A DNA stretch of 6,094 nt, taken from Candidatus Saccharimonadota bacterium (GTDB taxonomy: Bacteria > Patescibacteriota > Saccharimonadia > Saccharimonadales > JAGQNJ01). Every line of letters begins with the position of its first letter. Position 1 is the stretch's first letter. The notes beneath the pieces were generated by a model. The model saw nothing but the letters and a program-made list of their open reading frames with translations. It did no database searches and was not told the origin of the DNA. The DNA lies in contig JAGQNJ010000042.1 in NCBI GenBank assembly GCA_020428115.1, positions 1 to 6,094 on the forward strand, in the 5' to 3' direction. A program made the translations under genes and the position numbers. Shown here one piece after another: positions 5,605 to 6,094 of the stretch.

Positions 5605-6094
5605 ATGCGCAAAATACTTATAGTCGGAAATTGGAAAATGCATCTCAACACAAGCCAGGCAAGCCTGTTGTTGCATCGGCTTCATGAGCGAATCAAAATA
5701 CACCGTTCGATAGAGGTTGTTTTGGCGCCGAGCTTGTTGACCTTGCAGCCACTCAGCCTGCAAATTGACCGACGCAAATTCCGTCTTGCGGCGCAAAATG
5801 CCTTCTATAAGGATTCGGGTGCTTACACTGGTGAAGTTTCGTTCACGATGCTTCGTGAACTTGTGCACTACGTAATCATCGGGCACTCGGAGCGACGGAT
5901 TTATTTTGGGGAAACACTCGATGTTGTGCGTGATAAGGTAAGTGCGTGCGTGCGAAACGGTATTACGCCAATTTTGTGCGTTGGCGAAACCAAGACCGAG
6001 CATCGCCAGGGCGAGACCAAACAAGTATTACACGATCAAATTACAACGGCACTATCAGGTTTAACAGCCCGCGAAGTAGCCAACATGGTAATTG
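5605..6094 (+). CDS. tpiA: Triosephosphate isomerase, N-terminal two thirds (cut by window edge)
   Basis: The enzyme interconverts dihydroxyacetone phosphate and glyceraldehyde 3-phosphate as a TIM barrel in the cytoplasm. The 163 codons present (of about 250 expected) begin MRKILIVGNWKMH, with the substrate-binding Asn9 and catalytic Lys11. They continue with AAQNAFYKDSGAYTGEVS (63-80), IIGHSERR (91-98) with the electrophilic His94, FGE and TPILCVGET (121-129). The frame ends at ANMVI, just before the expected YEPxWAIGTG segment with the catalytic Glu, so that residue and the phosphate-binding loop lie outside the window and cannot be checked. The ATG is 5 nt after the pgk stop with no clear Shine-Dalgarno sequence, which suggests translational coupling. 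It is the last visible gene of the pyk-pgk-tpiA operon. Confidence 0.95.
   Translation, partial: MRKILIVGNWKMHLNTSQASLLLHRLHERIKIHRSIEVVLAPSLLTLQPLSLQIDRRKFRLAAQNAFYKDSGAYTGEVSFTMLRELVHYVIIGHSERRIYFGETLDVVRDKVSACVRNGITPILCVGETKTEHRQGETKQVLHDQITTALSGLTAREVANMVI

Noticed and set aside
5473..6024. 183-codon minus-strand open frame across the end of pgk and tpiA
   Set aside because: It is antisense to two genes with full family motifs; its translation shows no recognisable domain.

Overview
The window is a stretch of central carbon metabolism from a bacterial chromosome. It carries four plus-strand genes, ppsA (PEP synthase), pyk (pyruvate kinase), pgk (phosphoglycerate kinase) and the first two thirds of tpiA (triosephosphate isomerase). 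The first 50 codons of a NUDIX hydrolase gene run the other way off the left edge. The standard genetic code fits every gene: stops are TAG, TAG and TAA, and no in-frame TGA is needed. Base composition is near half GC. The bacterial-type enzymes, the short gaps and PGK details such as a DYNVPL instead of a DFNVP motif make me suspect a Patescibacteria/CPR lineage, perhaps Saccharibacteria. That is an inference from memory of the families, not a demonstrated assignment.

Layout. 1-150 (minus) is the 5' end of the NUDIX gene. 151-309 is a divergent promoter region. On the minus strand there is a good extended -10 promoter whose predicted start falls at the NUDIX ATG. On the plus strand there is a 9-bp inverted repeat, a TTGTCA/TACACT promoter and a 20-nt element just before the ppsA ATG. 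ppsA fills 310-2679. The 144-nt gap before pyk (2680-2823) has no visible terminator. It holds a second exact copy of the 20-nt element, a possible 22-codon leader ORF, a 7-bp hairpin and the pyk ribosome binding site. pyk, pgk and tpiA follow with gaps of 13 and 5 nt and are almost certainly one operon.

Function. PpsA turns pyruvate into PEP, Pyk runs the opposite ATP-forming step, and Pgk and TpiA serve the reversible triose part of glycolysis and gluconeogenesis. The module can therefore support flux in either direction, and the PEP/pyruvate pair needs control to avoid a futile cycle. The shared 20-nt element ahead of ppsA and pyk is the most interesting unexplained signal. The enzymes themselves appear intact and ordinary, and I see no mobile element, CRISPR array, RNA gene or defence system. 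I do not see evidence here for a wholly new biological system; the possible novelty lies in the regulatory regions.
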